DNA of 64,000 nt, from assembly GCF_014297445.1 (NCBI RefSeq), contig NZ_JACORU010000006.1:1-64000 (forward strand), read 5' to 3'. Numbering within the stretch: position 1 is the stretch's first letter; each line of letters starts with the position of its first letter. A program made the position numbers and the translations under genes. Below the pieces are notes generated by a model, which was not told the origin of the DNA, did not search any database, and saw only the letters and a list, made by a program, of their open reading frames with translations. The DNA comes from Ramlibacter albus. Lineage in GTDB: Bacteria; Pseudomonadota; Gammaproteobacteria; Burkholderiales; Burkholderiaceae_C. Positions 7,276 through 19,443 of this stretch are shown piece after piece.

Positions 7276-8928
7276 ATGACAACCAAAGTCGAACACTTGC
7301 ACCGTTGGCGGCAGATCGCCCGCCTGATGTGGAAGCACGGCCGTGCCATTCGCGCCGGCGACAGCTCAGCCGGCGACAACGCAACCGGCGAAGACCCGCA
7401 GCAACGCGCCGACCAGCTGGCCGCGGACCTCGAGGGGATGGGGCCGGCGTACGTGAAGCTGGGCCAGGTGCTGTCGAGCAGGCCCGACCTGCTGCCCGCC
7501 GTCTATGTGAAGGCCCTTACGCGCCTGCAGGACGACGTGAAGCCTTTCGCATTCGACGAAGTACGCGCGATCGTCGAGGAAGAGCTCGGCGTGCGCATGA
7601 CCAAGGCCTTCCAGTCCTTCGAGCCCGAGCCCATCGCGGCCGCGTCGCTGGGCCAGGTGCACGCCGCGACGCTGCGCGACGGCACGCCCGTGGTCGTGAA
7701 GGTGCAGCGGCCCGGCGCCAGCCAGCAGGTGGCCGACGAGTTCGACGTGCTCTCGCAGGTCGCGCACTTCCTCGACGCTCACACCGACGTCGGCCGCCGC
7801 CACCGCCTGCGGCTCATGCTGGAGGAGTTCCGCGTCTCGATCCAGGAGGAGCTGGACTACGAGCGCGAGGCGGAGAACCTGGTCGCGGTCGGCCGCAGCC
7901 TGCGCGAGTTCGAGCATCTGGTCATACCGCAGCCCATCCCCGACTTCTGCACGAAGCGCGTGCTGACGATGGAGCGGGTGCACGGCACCAAGATCACGAA
8001 GCTCTCAGGCTACACGCGGCTGGACGTCGACGGCACCACGCTGCTCGACGAGCTTTTCCACGCCTACTTGAAGCAGGTGCTGGTGGACGGCCTGTTCCAT
8101 GCCGACCCGCATCCGGGCAACGTGTTCATCACCGACGATGGGCGCCTGGCGCTGCTCGACCTCGGCATGGTGGGCCGCACGACGCCGGGCATGCAGGAGC
8201 ACCTGCTCAAGATCCTGCTGTCGGTGAGCGACGGGCGCAGCGAACAGGCCGCCGAAACCCTGCTCGAGGTGAGCGAGAAGACGGAGGACGCCGACCCTGC
8301 CGACTTCCGGCGCCGCCTGGGCCTTCTGGTCGCGCGCGAGCAGGGCCGCGGGCTCAAGGACGTGAAGATCGGCCAGACGCTGCTGGACATCAGCACCGTC
8401 GCCGCGGACTGCGGCTTCTTCGTGCCGAGCGAGCTGGCGCTGCTGGCCAAGACGCTGCTGCAGCTGGACGAGATCGGCCGCGTGCTCGACCCGCAGTTCG
8501 ACCCCAATGCGGCCGTGCGCCGGCATGCGGCGCAACTCCTGTCGACGCGGATGAAGCGGGAGGCCACCGAGGGGAGCTTTCTGACGGCGGCGATGGAGTT
8601 CAAGAACTTCGCCGCCGGCCTGCCCCGCCGCGTGAACCGCATCATGGACGCCGTGGCGGACAACGAGCTGGAGATCAAGGTGCGCGCAACGGACGCGGCC
8701 GGCATGATCGAAGGCATGCAGAAGATCGCCAACCGCGTCACCACCGGCCTCGTGCTCGCGGCGCTGATCATCGGCGCCGCGCTGCTGATGCGCGTGGAGA
8801 CCGACTTCCGCTTGCTCGGCTACCCCGGGTTGGCGATCGTCTGCTTCATCGGCGCTGCGCTGGGCGGTGTGTGGCTGCTGGTGAACATCTACCTGCAGGA
8901 CCGGTCTTATCGCAGGTCTCGCGGGTAG
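7276..8928 (+). CDS. UbiB/ABC1 family atypical kinase
   Basis: A 550-residue membrane-anchored protein-kinase-like ATPase. It has the family KxGQ motif KLGQ (61-64), the Ala-rich loop AAASLGQV (121-128), Lys142 in VVVKVQRPG, the catalytic loop HADPHPGN (275-282) and the LDLG metal motif (293-300). Two C-terminal transmembrane helices lie at about 490-510 and 515-540. UbiB supports ubiquinone biosynthesis, but no ubi genes adjoin, so this may be a second, non-ubiquinone ABC1 protein. Confidence 0.88.
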   Translation: MTTKVEHLHRWRQIARLMWKHGRAIRAGDSSAGDNATGEDPQQRADQLAADLEGMGPAYVKLGQVLSSRPDLLPAVYVKALTRLQDDVKPFAFDEVRAIVEEELGVRMTKAFQSFEPEPIAAASLGQVHAATLRDGTPVVVKVQRPGASQQVADEFDVLSQVAHFLDAHTDVGRRHRLRLMLEEFRVSIQEELDYEREAENLVAVGRSLREFEHLVIPQPIPDFCTKRVLTMERVHGTKITKLSGYTRLDVDGTTLLDELFHAYLKQVLVDGLFHADPHPGNVFITDDGRLALLDLGMVGRTTPGMQEHLLKILLSVSDGRSEQAAETLLEVSEKTEDADPADFRRRLGLLVAREQGRGLKDVKIGQTLLDISTVAADCGFFVPSELALLAKTLLQLDEIGRVLDPQFDPNAAVRRHAAQLLSTRMKREATEGSFLTAAMEFKNFAAGLPRRVNRIMDAVADNELEIKVRATDAAGMIEGMQKIANRVTTGLVLAALIIGAALLMRVETDFRLLGYPGLAIVCFIGAALGGVWLLVNIYLQDRSYRRSRG

Positions 8929-9033
8929 GCGACTCGAGGCGCAATTCGGGCGCCGGCTAGCCGAAAACCCCAACCGGCGCCGCTCGCGGATGCTGTAACT
9001 TCGGGCCATCCGCAACTTGCCCGGAGAACAACC

Positions 9034-10086
9034 ATGATCCGCCGCCGCACCCTGCTCCAGTCCACCGCCGCTGCCGCCCTCGGCGCGCCCACCCTGAGCG
9101 GCCTCGCGCAGCAGTCCGTCACCCTCAAGTTCCACACCTTCATGGCCCCGCAGTCCAACGTGTGGCTCACCATGCACAAGCCGTGGATGGAGAAGGTGGA
9201 AAAGGACTCCGGCGGCCGCATCAAGTTCGAGGGCTACCCGGCCATGCAGCTGGGCGGCACGCCGGTGCAGCTTTACGACCAGGCCAAGGACGGCGTGGTC
9301 GACATCGTGTGGACGCTGCCCGCCAACACGGCCGGCCGCTTCCCGCGCATCGAGGTCTTCGAGCTGCCCTTCATCATGACCAACGCGGAGGCCACCTCCA
9401 AGGCCTACTGGGAGTACCACCAGGCCATGGCCAAGGAGGAGTTCAGCGACACGCAGGTGCTCGCGCTGCACGTGCACGGCCCGGGCATGTTCCACACCAA
9501 GGACAAGCTGGTGAAGCACCCGGACGACCTCAAGGGCATGAAGCTGCGCGGCCCCACGCGCCAGATCACCAAGATGCTCGGCCACCTGGGCGCCATCCCC
9601 GTGGGCATGCCGCTGCCGAGCATCCCCGATGCGCTCTCCAAGGGCACCATCGACGGCTGCGTGATCCCGTGGGAAGTGGTGCCCTCGGTGAAGGTGCACG
9701 AGCTGACCAAGTTCCACAGCCAGTTCGACCCCGCGGGCGGTGCGCTCTACACCACCACGTTCGTGATGGCGATGAACAAGAACAAGTACAACTCGCTCGC
9801 GCCGGACCTCAAGAAAGTGATCGACGCCAACTCGGGCCTGGCGACGTCCGCCTGGCTGGGCCGTACGCAGCAGGGCAACGACCCCATCGGCCGCAAGTCC
9901 GCCGAGGACCGCAAGAACACGATCTACACCATCCCGCAGGCGGACGCGCAGGAGTTCAAGCGCAAGTCGCGGCTGGTGGAGGTGGAGTGGGTGGCCGACA
10001 TGGACAAGCGCGGCTTCGACGGCAAGAAGCTGCTGCAGACCGCCCGCGACCTGATCGAGAAACATACGAAGACCACGAAGACTTAA
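9034..10086 (+). CDS. dctP: TRAP transporter substrate-binding protein, DctP family
   Basis: A 350-residue periplasmic solute receptor of the DctP family. The N-terminus RRRTLLQSTAAAALGAP resembles a twin-arginine signal peptide. The conserved core includes DGVVDIVWTLPANTAGRFPR and DLKGMKLRGPTRQ, whose Arg normally grips the ligand carboxylate. No DctQ/DctM membrane subunits lie next to it, so it is an orphan receptor that must share a membrane pair encoded elsewhere. The ligand is probably a C4-dicarboxylate-like or other organic acid. Confidence 0.88.
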   Translation: MIRRRTLLQSTAAAALGAPTLSGLAQQSVTLKFHTFMAPQSNVWLTMHKPWMEKVEKDSGGRIKFEGYPAMQLGGTPVQLYDQAKDGVVDIVWTLPANTAGRFPRIEVFELPFIMTNAEATSKAYWEYHQAMAKEEFSDTQVLALHVHGPGMFHTKDKLVKHPDDLKGMKLRGPTRQITKMLGHLGAIPVGMPLPSIPDALSKGTIDGCVIPWEVVPSVKVHELTKFHSQFDPAGGALYTTTFVMAMNKNKYNSLAPDLKKVIDANSGLATSAWLGRTQQGNDPIGRKSAEDRKNTIYTIPQADAQEFKRKSRLVEVEWVADMDKRGFDGKKLLQTARDLIEKHTKTTKT

Positions 10087-10098
10087 ACTTGGCGGGTC

Positions 10099-10644
10099 TT
10101 GTTCCGATCGCCCATCAAGCACTGCCGTAACTGCGGCGCCTCCGTTGTGTACCGCGTCCCCGACGACGGGGACACGCGCGAGCGCGCCGTGTGCCCGGCC
10201 TGCGACACCATCCATTACGAGAACCCGCTCAACGTGGTGGGCACCGTGCCCTACCTCGGCGAGCGCGTGCTGCTGTGCAAGCGCAACATCGAGCCGCGCT
10301 GGGGCAAGTGGACGCTGCCGGCCGGCTTCATGGAGCTGGGTGAAACCACCGAACAGGGCGCCGCGCGCGAGACCACCGAGGAGGCCGGCGCGCAGTTCGA
10401 GATGGAGGGGCTGATCACCGTGATGAGCGTGCCGCGCGTGGGGCAGGTGCACCTGTACTACCGCTGCAGGCTGCTGTCCGACGTGTTCGACCCCGGCCAC
10501 GAGACGATCGAGGCGCGCCTCTTCACCGAGGAGGAGATCCCCTGGGAGGAGATCTCGTTCAAGACGGTGAAGGAGACGCTGCTGCGCTACTTCGAGGACC
10601 GCCGGCGCGGCGCCTTCACGGTCCACACCTTCGACATCGACTAG
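10099..10644 (+). CDS. Nudix hydrolase with zinc ribbon
   Basis: A 181-residue protein with an N-terminal zinc ribbon (CRNCGAS and CPACDTIHYENP) and a complete Nudix box GFMELGETTEQGAARETTEE followed by AG. The zinc ribbon plus YENP pattern fits the ADP-ribose/NADH-pyrophosphatase-like group. No ATG is available upstream of the zinc ribbon; the start is taken as TTG at 10099, 12 bp after dctP. Substrate not determinable from sequence. Confidence 0.85.
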   Translation: MFRSPIKHCRNCGASVVYRVPDDGDTRERAVCPACDTIHYENPLNVVGTVPYLGERVLLCKRNIEPRWGKWTLPAGFMELGETTEQGAARETTEEAGAQFEMEGLITVMSVPRVGQVHLYYRCRLLSDVFDPGHETIEARLFTEEEIPWEEISFKTVKETLLRYFEDRRRGAFTVHTFDID

Positions 10645-10672
10645 TGCTATTTCTGCGCGCTATTTCTGCGCG

Positions 10673-12850
<2,178 letters not shown>

Positions 12851-12886
12851 TTCCGGCTTGGGCCTCAGGGTAAGGGACGGTGCATT

Positions 12887-13966
12887 CTAGCGTTGGGCAC
12901 GCCGGCCCTCGCGCAGGTAGGCTTCGGCGAAGTAGCGGTCCAGCATCTGCTGCGCCCATTGCGGCAGCTCGCCACGCTTTTCGGCGTAGAACTTCGCATA
13001 CGCGTCCCACGCGCGGGCCGACTCGAACAGCTTGGCGCCGCCGCCCAGGAGCTTGGTCTTCAGCGTGTCGGGGTCGAACTCGCGCAGCGTGCCCTCCACC
13101 GCCGCGCGCGCCGCGGAGCGTGACGCCTGCTCGTGGGCCACCAGCTCCGCGAGCAGGTCGCTCACGGCGCGCTCGGGGCCGATGAAGCCCACGCTCGCCC
13201 CGCGGCCGCCGAAGAGGTAGCGCAGCTTGTCGTCGAGGGTGCCGTCCACCTTCAGCGGGTTGATCGCGGTGCCGCGCACGCCCACCATCGTGCGGTCCTC
13301 GGCGTTGAGGTCCTGCTTGGATTGAAGCGAGGCGGACTGCAGTTCCAGGATCCCCTCGACGAGCACGCGCACGACCTTGCCGACGGTTTCCAGCTCGCCC
13401 TCGCTCATGGCGGCCATGTTGTCCAGGCCGAGGCCGCGGAAGAGCGCGGCGACGTCCTGCGCCACGCCCAATGCATTCGCGTTCAACGGCGCGCCGGCCA
13501 GGCCGCCGGGCCCGAAGGTGGTCTCGAAGCCCCAGTCGCCGAACGGGTCGTCCTCGATCTGCGCCTTGCCGGCCGGCAGCGTCTGCAAGGCGCGCATGTC
13601 GTCGGGGATGGGGGCGATGCCGGACGCGTCGCGGTCGAACACGGCCCACGGGTCCTCGGCGCCGGCCTGCGCGGTGAGGGCGTACTCGGCGAGCTTGAGC
13701 ACCTGCCCCATCGGCAGCACGCCGCGCGCGCCCGGCGGCGCTTCGCCGAAGGGCATCTCGACGCCGTTGACGACGGACAGTACGTGGAAGTGCAGCTCGC
13801 CGTTGTCGTTCCACACGCTCAGGTGGCGGCGCGACACGTTGCGCGAAGGGTCGGGCAGGCAGACGCCGCAGTCCACGTCGCGGCCCAGGATCAGGGCGGG
13901 GTCGCCGGGGTTCAACGTCTTCGTCACATCGAGGCCCGGGCCGGCGATGCGAAGCTGGATGGTCAT
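12887..13966 (-). CDS. tagH: FHA-domain protein, TagH-like
   Basis: A 359-residue protein with an N-terminal FHA domain (LILGRDVDCGVCLPDPSRNV then SRRHLSV, about 25-55) and a C-terminal domain like that of type VI secretion TagH (LGLDNMAAMSEGELETVGKV, then NPLKVDGTLDDKLRYLFGG and VGFIGPERAVSDL). TagH proteins bind kinase-phosphorylated partners in post-translational control of T6SS. The ATG at 13966 overlaps the upstream cyclase stop as ATGA. The kinase gene follows 36 bp later. No T6SS structural gene lies in the window. Confidence 0.85.
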   Translation of the reverse strand: MTIQLRIAGPGLDVTKTLNPGDPALILGRDVDCGVCLPDPSRNVSRRHLSVWNDNGELHFHVLSVVNGVEMPFGEAPPGARGVLPMGQVLKLAEYALTAQAGAEDPWAVFDRDASGIAPIPDDMRALQTLPAGKAQIEDDPFGDWGFETTFGPGGLAGAPLNANALGVAQDVAALFRGLGLDNMAAMSEGELETVGKVVRVLVEGILELQSASLQSKQDLNAEDRTMVGVRGTAINPLKVDGTLDDKLRYLFGGRGASVGFIGPERAVSDLLAELVAHEQASRSAARAAVEGTLREFDPDTLKTKLLGGGAKLFESARAWDAYAKFYAEKRGELPQWAQQMLDRYFAEAYLREGRRAQR

Positions 13967-14856
13967 GTCTTGACTGAGAACAGCGCGATCGGCGGCTCTT
14001 CGGCCGTGCGGTCGCAGCCGAGTGCGATCTGCCCGCTGCCCACGAGGTAGCACTCGGTGCGCCGCAGCACCACGGGCTCGGGCTGGTTGCCCATGTACAC
14101 CCAGGTGCCGAAGCTCGAGTTGTCGGTGAGCACGTAGTGGCCGCCGCGCCACTCCACGGTGGCGTGGATGCGCGAGACGCGCGAATCGTTGATGGAGAGG
14201 TCGGCCGTCATGGACCGGCCGATCGTGACGCGCTCGCCGCGCGGCTGGACCTCGATGGTGCTGCCGGCCAGCATCAGCTCCAGGCAGGCGTCCTGCCGCA
14301 GGCCGCCGAACATCGACACGCCCATCACCGTGGCTTCGGCGTCGCGCTCGGGTTGCCATTCGACGCGGTACACCTCGGTAGCCTCGGCCTTGCCGCGCAG
14401 GTAGATGGGGCCCAGGCTGCGCAGCTGCGTGCGCTGGGGCGGCGCAAGCGCTTCGTGCACGCGTTGGCTGGTGAGGATCTGGTCAGCGCCGGCAAGGTCC
14501 GCAAGACGCGCGGCGCTGTTCACGGCATCGCCGTAGCAGTCGCCCTCGATCTCCACCACCTCGCCGGACTCCACGCCCATCTGCATCTGCACGGGGTTGC
14601 CCATGCCGCCGGGGTAGATCGGCTTTTCGACGAGGCGCTTCTGGATGGCGACGCAGGCCATGATCGCGTCGCCCTCTTCCTTGAAGACCACGAACAGGCC
14701 GTCGCCGAGCAGCTTGACCACGCGGCCCTTGTGCTGCTCGAACGTCTTGGAAAGCGCAGTCGTGAGTTGCGTGACGAAGCGGCCGGCGGTCTCGTCGCCG
14801 AGGCGCTCGAAGATGCCGGTACTACCGACCAGGTCTGCGAAGACGACTGTGGCCAT
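13963..14856 (-). CDS. Class III cyclase with FHA domain
   Basis: A 297-residue protein. Residues 1-160 are a class III nucleotidyl cyclase domain (TVVFADLVGSTGIFERLGDE with the metal-binding Asp, then VVKLLGDGLFVVF and DCYGDAVNSAARL). Residues about 200-290 are an FHA domain (VTIGRSMTADLSINDSRVSR). The start at 14856 is used because longer versions would run into the tRNA gene. Together with TagH and the kinase it forms a three-gene signalling cluster. Whether it makes cAMP or cGMP cannot be told. Confidence 0.88.
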   Translation of the reverse strand: MATVVFADLVGSTGIFERLGDETAGRFVTQLTTALSKTFEQHKGRVVKLLGDGLFVVFKEEGDAIMACVAIQKRLVEKPIYPGGMGNPVQMQMGVESGEVVEIEGDCYGDAVNSAARLADLAGADQILTSQRVHEALAPPQRTQLRSLGPIYLRGKAEATEVYRVEWQPERDAEATVMGVSMFGGLRQDACLELMLAGSTIEVQPRGERVTIGRSMTADLSINDSRVSRIHATVEWRGGHYVLTDNSSFGTWVYMGNQPEPVVLRRTECYLVGSGQIALGCDRTAEEPPIALFSVKT

Positions 14857-14893
14857 GTCCGAGGCATTGTAGAGGCAGGGTGGAAAGCAAGAA

Positions 14894-14920
14894 GCCGGTT
14901 GAACACTAGGTTCAACCGGC
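14894..14920 (-). terminator. Rho-independent terminator after tRNA-Pro
   Basis: A perfect 11-bp inverted repeat GCCGGTTGAAC / GTTCAACCGGC with a 5-nt loop is followed on the minus strand by a T-rich run (TTCTTGCTTT). It lies 15 bp past the tRNA end and 38 bp before the cyclase start. Confidence 0.8.
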
Positions 14921-14934
14921 AACGCGTGAGTTTT

Positions 14935-15011
14935 TGGTCGGCGTGGCGGGATTCGAACTCGCGACCCCTTGCACCCCATGCAAGTGCGCTACCAGGCTGC
15001 GCTACACGCCG
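14935..15011 (-). tRNA. tRNA-Pro (GGG)
   Basis: On the minus strand the acceptor stem CGGCGTG (15011-15005) pairs with CACGCCG (14945-14939). The anticodon stem-loop CTTGC-ATGGGGT-GCAAG carries anticodon GGG, GTTCGAATC is the T-loop, and the CCA end is encoded (14937-14935). It follows merR, as in many Burkholderiales. No integrase or att duplication is seen beside it. Confidence 0.95.
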
Positions 15012-15042
15012 AGCCGGCCATTATAGCCTGCCCCCAGTGCGG

Positions 15043-15492
15043 TCAGTGCGTGGAGCTGAGCAGGTCGCGGATCTCGAACAGCTCGCGCCGCACGAACTGC
15101 AGCTTCTGCGTCATCGCGTCGCTCATCTCCGGCGGCGTGCTCTCCTCGAAGTCGTCGAGGGCCGAGTCCTCCACCTCGATGACTTCCACGCCCTCGAGCA
15201 TCACCTCGCCCGCGCGGCGCTTGTCGCGCTCGGTCTGCACGATCTCCTGCAGCTTGTTGCGCGCGCCGCTGATGGTGAAGCCCTGGTCGTACAGCAGGTC
15301 CCGGATGCGGCGGATCATCAGCACCTCGTGGTGCTGGTAGTAGCGCCGGTTGCCGCGCCGCTTCATGGGCCGCAGCTGCGTGAACTCCTGCTCCCAATAC
15401 CGTAGCACGTGCGGCTTGACGCCACACAGCTCGCTGACCTCACCGATGGTGAAGTAGCGTTTGGCCGGTATGGCCGGGAGGGCTTTCTCCAT
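15043..15492 (-). CDS. MerR-family regulator downstream of ihfA
   Basis: A 149-residue MerR-type protein: HTH YFTIGEVSELCGVKPHVLRY (about residues 13-32), then WEQEF, RRYYQHHEVLMIRRIRDLLY and a helical C-terminus. It belongs to the MerR group that conservedly follows ihfA. No metal-binding cysteines appear at the C-terminus. The start is the ATG at 15492; a TTG 3 codons upstream is less likely. Confidence 0.9.
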   Translation of the reverse strand: MEKALPAIPAKRYFTIGEVSELCGVKPHVLRYWEQEFTQLRPMKRRGNRRYYQHHEVLMIRRIRDLLYDQGFTISGARNKLQEIVQTERDKRRAGEVMLEGVEVIEVEDSALDDFEESTPPEMSDAMTQKLQFVRRELFEIRDLLSSTH

Positions 15493-15552
15493 TGAAATCA
15501 ATGCGGTAGGAGAGAAAGCTACAAGGTTACTCTAAGACCGGGGCAAAGCAAA

Positions 15553-15577
15553 GCCGGGGCGTCGAATGGGCCCCGGC
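15553..15577 (-). terminator. Hairpin between ihfA and merR
   Basis: GCCGGGGC (15553-15560) pairs with GCCCCGGC (15570-15577). On the minus strand it is followed by TTTGCTTTG. It could end part of the ihfA transcripts and let merR be read at a lower level. Confidence 0.5.
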
Positions 15578-15592
15578 CGCGTTGTTTTGGGT

Positions 15593-15922
15593 TCAGCGCT
15601 CGGCCTCGCCGTTGCCCTGGATCTGTTCCTTGAGCTTGTGGCTGGCGTGGAAAGTGACCACCCGCCTTGCCTCGATCGGGATGGCCTCGCCGGTGCGCGG
15701 GTTGCGGCCCGGCCGGGGGGCCTTGGTGCGGATCTGGAAGTTGCCGAAGCCGGAGATCTTGACGTCCTTGCCCTCGACCAGGCTGGTGGCGATGAGGTCG
15801 AAGAACGCGTCGATCATGTCCTTGCTCTCGCGCTTGTTCAGGCCGATCTGCTCGAACAGGAGCTCCGCCAGCTGCGCCTTGGTCAACGCCGGGGTTTCCA
15901 GGCTCTCGACGGCAAATTCCAT
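15593..15922 (-). CDS. ihfA: Integration host factor alpha subunit
   Basis: A 109-residue DNA-bending protein of the HU/IHF family, containing [40 protein letters not shown] and [15 protein letters not shown]. It pairs with IhfB. The start ATG at 15922 is chosen because GAGGAG-type SD sequence precedes it; TTG/ATG codons further upstream overlap the pheT stop. Its place between pheT and merR is the usual one. Confidence 0.95.
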   Translation of the reverse strand: MEFAVESLETPALTKAQLAELLFEQIGLNKRESKDMIDAFFDLIATSLVEGKDVKISGFGNFQIRTKAPRPGRNPRTGEAIPIEARRVVTFHASHKLKEQIQGNGEAER

Positions 15923-15948
15923 GATCTCCTCGCTCCTCCGCATCTTCA

Positions 15949-18366
15949 TCAACCCCTCAGCCGGCCGCCGAGCCCTTGCGTGACGCGCTCCACCACCGCG
16001 CCCACCGCCGCCTCGATCTGCTCATCGGTCAGTGTGGCTTCGCTGCTGGCGAGCGTCAAGCGCACGGCCAGGCTTTTCTCGTTGGCGGCCATGCCGGCCG
16101 TGGCCTGCTTGGGCTTGTAGACGTCGAACAGCAACGCACCCCGCAGCAGGCCGTGCGTGTCCGCCTCGCGGATCGCGCGCAGCAGTGCGTCGTGCGTGAC
16201 CTCGTCGCGCACGATCACGGCGATGTCGCGCTCGGCGGGCTGGAACTTGGGCACGGGCTCGAACACCGCGACATGGCGCTGCACGGCGGCGTCGAGGTCC
16301 AGCTCGAACAGCACCGGCGCATGCGGCAGGTCCCACGCCTGGCGCCACTTGGGGTGCAGCTCGCCCACCATGCCGACGGTCTGCCCGTCGATGCGGATCG
16401 CGGCGCAGCGGCCGGGGTGCATGGCGGGGTGGTTGGCGGTGACGAACTCCGCTGTGCGCGGCGCGAGCAGCGACTCGACATCGCCCTTGACGTCGTAGAA
16501 GTCGGTGCCGGGCGACTTGCGGCCCCATTGCAGGCCGTCGGGCTCGCCGTAGGCCAGGCCGGCGACGTGCATGGGCTGGTTGACGCCGTGCACCGTGCTG
16601 TCGGTCGTTGCGACCGAGCTGTCGCGCTGGAACACGCGGCCGATCTCGAACACGCGCACGCGCTCGGCCTTGCGGTCCAGGTTGAACTTGAGCACCTGCA
16701 GCAGCGAGCCGACGAGCGACGAGCGCATCACGCTCATCTGGCTGGACATCGGGTTGAGCAGCTTGATCGGGTCCTTGTTGCCCGCGAGGTCGCGCTCCCA
16801 TGCCTCGTCCACGAAGCTGAAGTTGATCGTCTCGTGGTAGCCCAGCGCGGCCAGCAGGCGGCGCACCGCGAAGCGGCTGCGGCGCGATTCCGGCGGCAGC
16901 TTGGCCGTGATCGGCGCGAGCGGCGGCGTGGTCGGCAGGTTCTGGTAGCCGACGATGCGCGTCACTTCCTCGATCAGGTCCTCTTCGATCGTCATGTCGA
17001 AGCGGTACGGCGGCGGCGTGACGGTGATGACGCCGTCCCTGGCCGTGGCTTCGAGGCCGAGGCGCTTGAAGGCGTCGAGGCATTGCGCCTCCGAGACCGG
17101 CATGCCGATCACCTTGGAGGCGCGCGCCACGCGCATGCTCACCGGCTTGTTCTCGGGCAGCTTGGTCACCTGGTCGTCCATCGGGCCGGCTTCGCCGCCG
17201 CAGATGTCGATGATCAGGCGCGTAATGTGCTCGATGTGCTCCACGGTCTGGCTCGGGTCCACGCCGCGTTCGAAGCGGTGGCCGGCGTCGGTGGAGAAGT
17301 TGTAGCGGCGCGAGCGCCCCTGCACGGCCTCGGGCCACCAGAAGGCGGCTTCGACGTACACGTTCTTCGTGTCGTCGGAGACGGCCGTGGCGTCGCCGCC
17401 CATGATGCCGGCGAGCGACTCGACTTCCTTGTCGTCGGCGATCACACCCACCTTCTCGTCGACCTCGATGGTGTTGCCGTTGAGCAGCTTGAGCTTCTCG
17501 CCCGGCTTGCCCCAGCGCACGTCGAGGCCGCCGTGGATCTTGTCGTAGTCGAAGATGTGCGACGGGCGGCCGAACTCGAACATCACGTAGTTGGAGATGT
17601 CCACGAGCGCCGTCACGCTGCGCTGTCCGCAGCGGGCCAGACGGTCCACCATCCACTGCGGCGTCTTTGCCTTGGTGTTGACGTTGCGCACGACGCGCCC
17701 GCTGAAGCGGCCGCACAGGTCGGGGGCGCTGATCTTCACCTTCAGCTTGGTGTCGTGCGTCGGCTTCACCGGCTCGAACTTCGGCTGCTTGAGCGGCGCA
17801 CCGGTCAGCGCGGAGAGTTCGCGCGCCACGCCGTACACGGACAGCGCGTGCGCGAGGTTGGGCGTGAGCTTGAGCGTGAAGACGTGGTCGTCGAGGTCGA
17901 GCACCTCGCGCACGTCCTTGCCGATCGGCGCGTCGCTCGCGAGCTCGAGAAGGCCCGCATGGTCTTCGGAGAGCTGCAGCTCGCGCGCCGAGCACAGCAT
18001 GCCCTGGCTCTCGACGCCGCGCAGCTTGCCCAGCTTGATCTCGAAGGGCTTGCCCTCCTCACCCGGCGGCAGTTGCGCGCCCACGAGCGCGGTGGGCACG
18101 CGAATGCCAACGCGCGCGTTCGGCGCACCGCAGACGATGTTGAGCAGCGCACCCTGCCCCACGTCGACCTGGCACACGCGCAGGCGGTCGGCGTTGGGGT
18201 GTTGCACGGCTTCCTTGATCTCGCCCACGACGATCTTCGTGAAGGGCGGCGCGACGGGGCGCAGCTCCTCCACCTCGAGGCCGCCCATGGTGAGCGTGTC
18301 GGCGATCTGTTGCGTGGCGAGCGGCGGGTTGCAGAACTCGCGCAGCCAGGACTCGGGGAATTGCAT
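15949..18366 (-). CDS. pheT: Phenylalanine-tRNA ligase beta subunit
   Basis: An 805-residue subunit of cytoplasmic alpha2-beta2 PheRS. Visible domains are the N-terminal tRNA-binding OB fold ([20 protein letters not shown]), the B3/B4 editing region (about 210-400), the B5 domain and a C-terminal ferredoxin-like anticodon-binding domain ([20 protein letters not shown]). The start [11 protein letters not shown] at 18366 is 24 bp after pheS; upstream in-frame codons belong to pheS sequence in another frame. Confidence 0.96.
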   Translation of the reverse strand: MQFPESWLREFCNPPLATQQIADTLTMGGLEVEELRPVAPPFTKIVVGEIKEAVQHPNADRLRVCQVDVGQGALLNIVCGAPNARVGIRVPTALVGAQLPPGEEGKPFEIKLGKLRGVESQGMLCSARELQLSEDHAGLLELASDAPIGKDVREVLDLDDHVFTLKLTPNLAHALSVYGVARELSALTGAPLKQPKFEPVKPTHDTKLKVKISAPDLCGRFSGRVVRNVNTKAKTPQWMVDRLARCGQRSVTALVDISNYVMFEFGRPSHIFDYDKIHGGLDVRWGKPGEKLKLLNGNTIEVDEKVGVIADDKEVESLAGIMGGDATAVSDDTKNVYVEAAFWWPEAVQGRSRRYNFSTDAGHRFERGVDPSQTVEHIEHITRLIIDICGGEAGPMDDQVTKLPENKPVSMRVARASKVIGMPVSEAQCLDAFKRLGLEATARDGVITVTPPPYRFDMTIEEDLIEEVTRIVGYQNLPTTPPLAPITAKLPPESRRSRFAVRRLLAALGYHETINFSFVDEAWERDLAGNKDPIKLLNPMSSQMSVMRSSLVGSLLQVLKFNLDRKAERVRVFEIGRVFQRDSSVATTDSTVHGVNQPMHVAGLAYGEPDGLQWGRKSPGTDFYDVKGDVESLLAPRTAEFVTANHPAMHPGRCAAIRIDGQTVGMVGELHPKWRQAWDLPHAPVLFELDLDAAVQRHVAVFEPVPKFQPAERDIAVIVRDEVTHDALLRAIREADTHGLLRGALLFDVYKPKQATAGMAANEKSLAVRLTLASSEATLTDEQIEAAVGAVVERVTQGLGGRLRG

Positions 18367-18389
18367 CTTCTTCTCGTCTCGTCGGCGGC

Positions 18390-19433
18390 TTATCGGAACT
18401 GGCGCAGGAAGCGGATGTCGCCGTCGAAGAACAGGCGCAGGTCGTTCACGCCGTAGCGCAGCATGGTCAGGCGGTCCGGGCCCATGCCGAACGCGAAGCC
18501 GATGAACTTCTCGGGGTCGAGGCCCATGTTGCGCACCACGTTCGGGTGCACCTGGCCGGAGCCGGCCACTTCGAGCCACTTGCCCGCGAGCGGGCCGCTC
18601 TGGAACTGGATGTCGATCTCGGCGCTGGGCTCCGTGAACGGGAAGAAGCTGGGGCGAAAGCGCAGCTGCAGGTCGTCCGTTTCGAAGAACGTGCGGCAGA
18701 AGTCGAGGAACACGACCTTCAGGTCCTTGAAGCTCACGTTCTCGCCGAGCCACAGGCCTTCGCACTGGTGGAACATGGGCGAGTGCGTGGCGTCGCTGTC
18801 GACGCGGTACGTGCGGCCCGGTGCAATCACGCGCACTTCGGGCATCTCGCGGCCCTCGTACTTCTTGACGTGCGCCTGCGCATAGCGCACCTGCATCGGG
18901 CTGGTGTGCGGGCGCAGGTTGTAGGGGATGCCGTCGTCGCCCTTGATGTCCACGTAGAACGTGTCCTGCATCGAGCGCGCGGGGTGGTTGGGGGGGTTGT
19001 TGAGGGACGTGAAGCTGTGCCAGTCGCTCTCCACCTCGGGGCCGTCGGCGACATCGAACCCCATGGAAGCGAAGATCTGCTCGATGCGCTCCATCGTCAG
19101 GCTCACGGGGTGCAGCCCGCCGGGTTCGCGCAGGCGCCCGGGCAGCGACACGTCGAGCGCTTCGGCCTTGAGCTGCGCTTCAAGCTCCTGGTCGGCCAAG
19201 GCCTGGCGGCGCTCGTTGAGCGCGGACTCGATCGCCTGCTTGGCCACGTTGATGGCGGCGCCGCGCGTCTTCTTCTCCTCCACGGAGAGCTGGGCCATGC
19301 CCTTCATCAGCTCCGTCACGCGGCCGGACTTGCCGAGGAACTGCGCCTTGGCGTTCTCCAGGTCGGCCGGCGTGGCGGCTTTCGCGAACGCATCGCGCGC
19401 GCTGCCGACGATCGAATCGAGTTCTGTTGTCAT
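18390..19433 (-). CDS. pheS: Phenylalanine-tRNA ligase alpha subunit
   Basis: A 347-residue catalytic subunit with an N-terminal coiled coil (about 1-90) and class II synthetase motifs: [25 protein letters not shown], the motif 2 region [15 protein letters not shown] and motif 3 [17 protein letters not shown]. The ATG at 19433 gives the conserved MTTELDSIV start. Directly in front is a strong terminator hairpin and no clear Shine-Dalgarno, which is unusual. Confidence 0.96.
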   Translation of the reverse strand: MTTELDSIVGSARDAFAKAATPADLENAKAQFLGKSGRVTELMKGMAQLSVEEKKTRGAAINVAKQAIESALNERRQALADQELEAQLKAEALDVSLPGRLREPGGLHPVSLTMERIEQIFASMGFDVADGPEVESDWHSFTSLNNPPNHPARSMQDTFYVDIKGDDGIPYNLRPHTSPMQVRYAQAHVKKYEGREMPEVRVIAPGRTYRVDSDATHSPMFHQCEGLWLGENVSFKDLKVVFLDFCRTFFETDDLQLRFRPSFFPFTEPSAEIDIQFQSGPLAGKWLEVAGSGQVHPNVVRNMGLDPEKFIGFAFGMGPDRLTMLRYGVNDLRLFFDGDIRFLRQFR

Positions 19434-19443
19434 AGACGAAAAA

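Noticed and set aside
5885..7384. 499-codon minus-strand frame
   Set aside because: It is antisense to the quinone-oxidoreductase-like gene and has no protein-like organisation.
8005..10626. Very long minus-strand open frame (873 codons)
   Set aside because: It lies opposite the UbiB-like, DctP and Nudix genes, all with clear domain motifs. It is a product of high G+C codon bias.
10646..10671. Tandem 13-bp repeat GCTATTTCTGCGC between the Nudix and kinase genes
   Set aside because: Two copies only, at the convergent gene ends. No hairpin or T-run, so it is no clear terminator or functional repeat.
14935..15011. tRNA-Pro as an integration site
   Set aside because: No integrase, no duplicated tRNA 3' end and ordinary conserved genes on both sides.
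16022..17995. 657-codon frame overlapping pheT
   Set aside because: Arg/Ala-rich frame-shifted shadow of pheT with no family motif.
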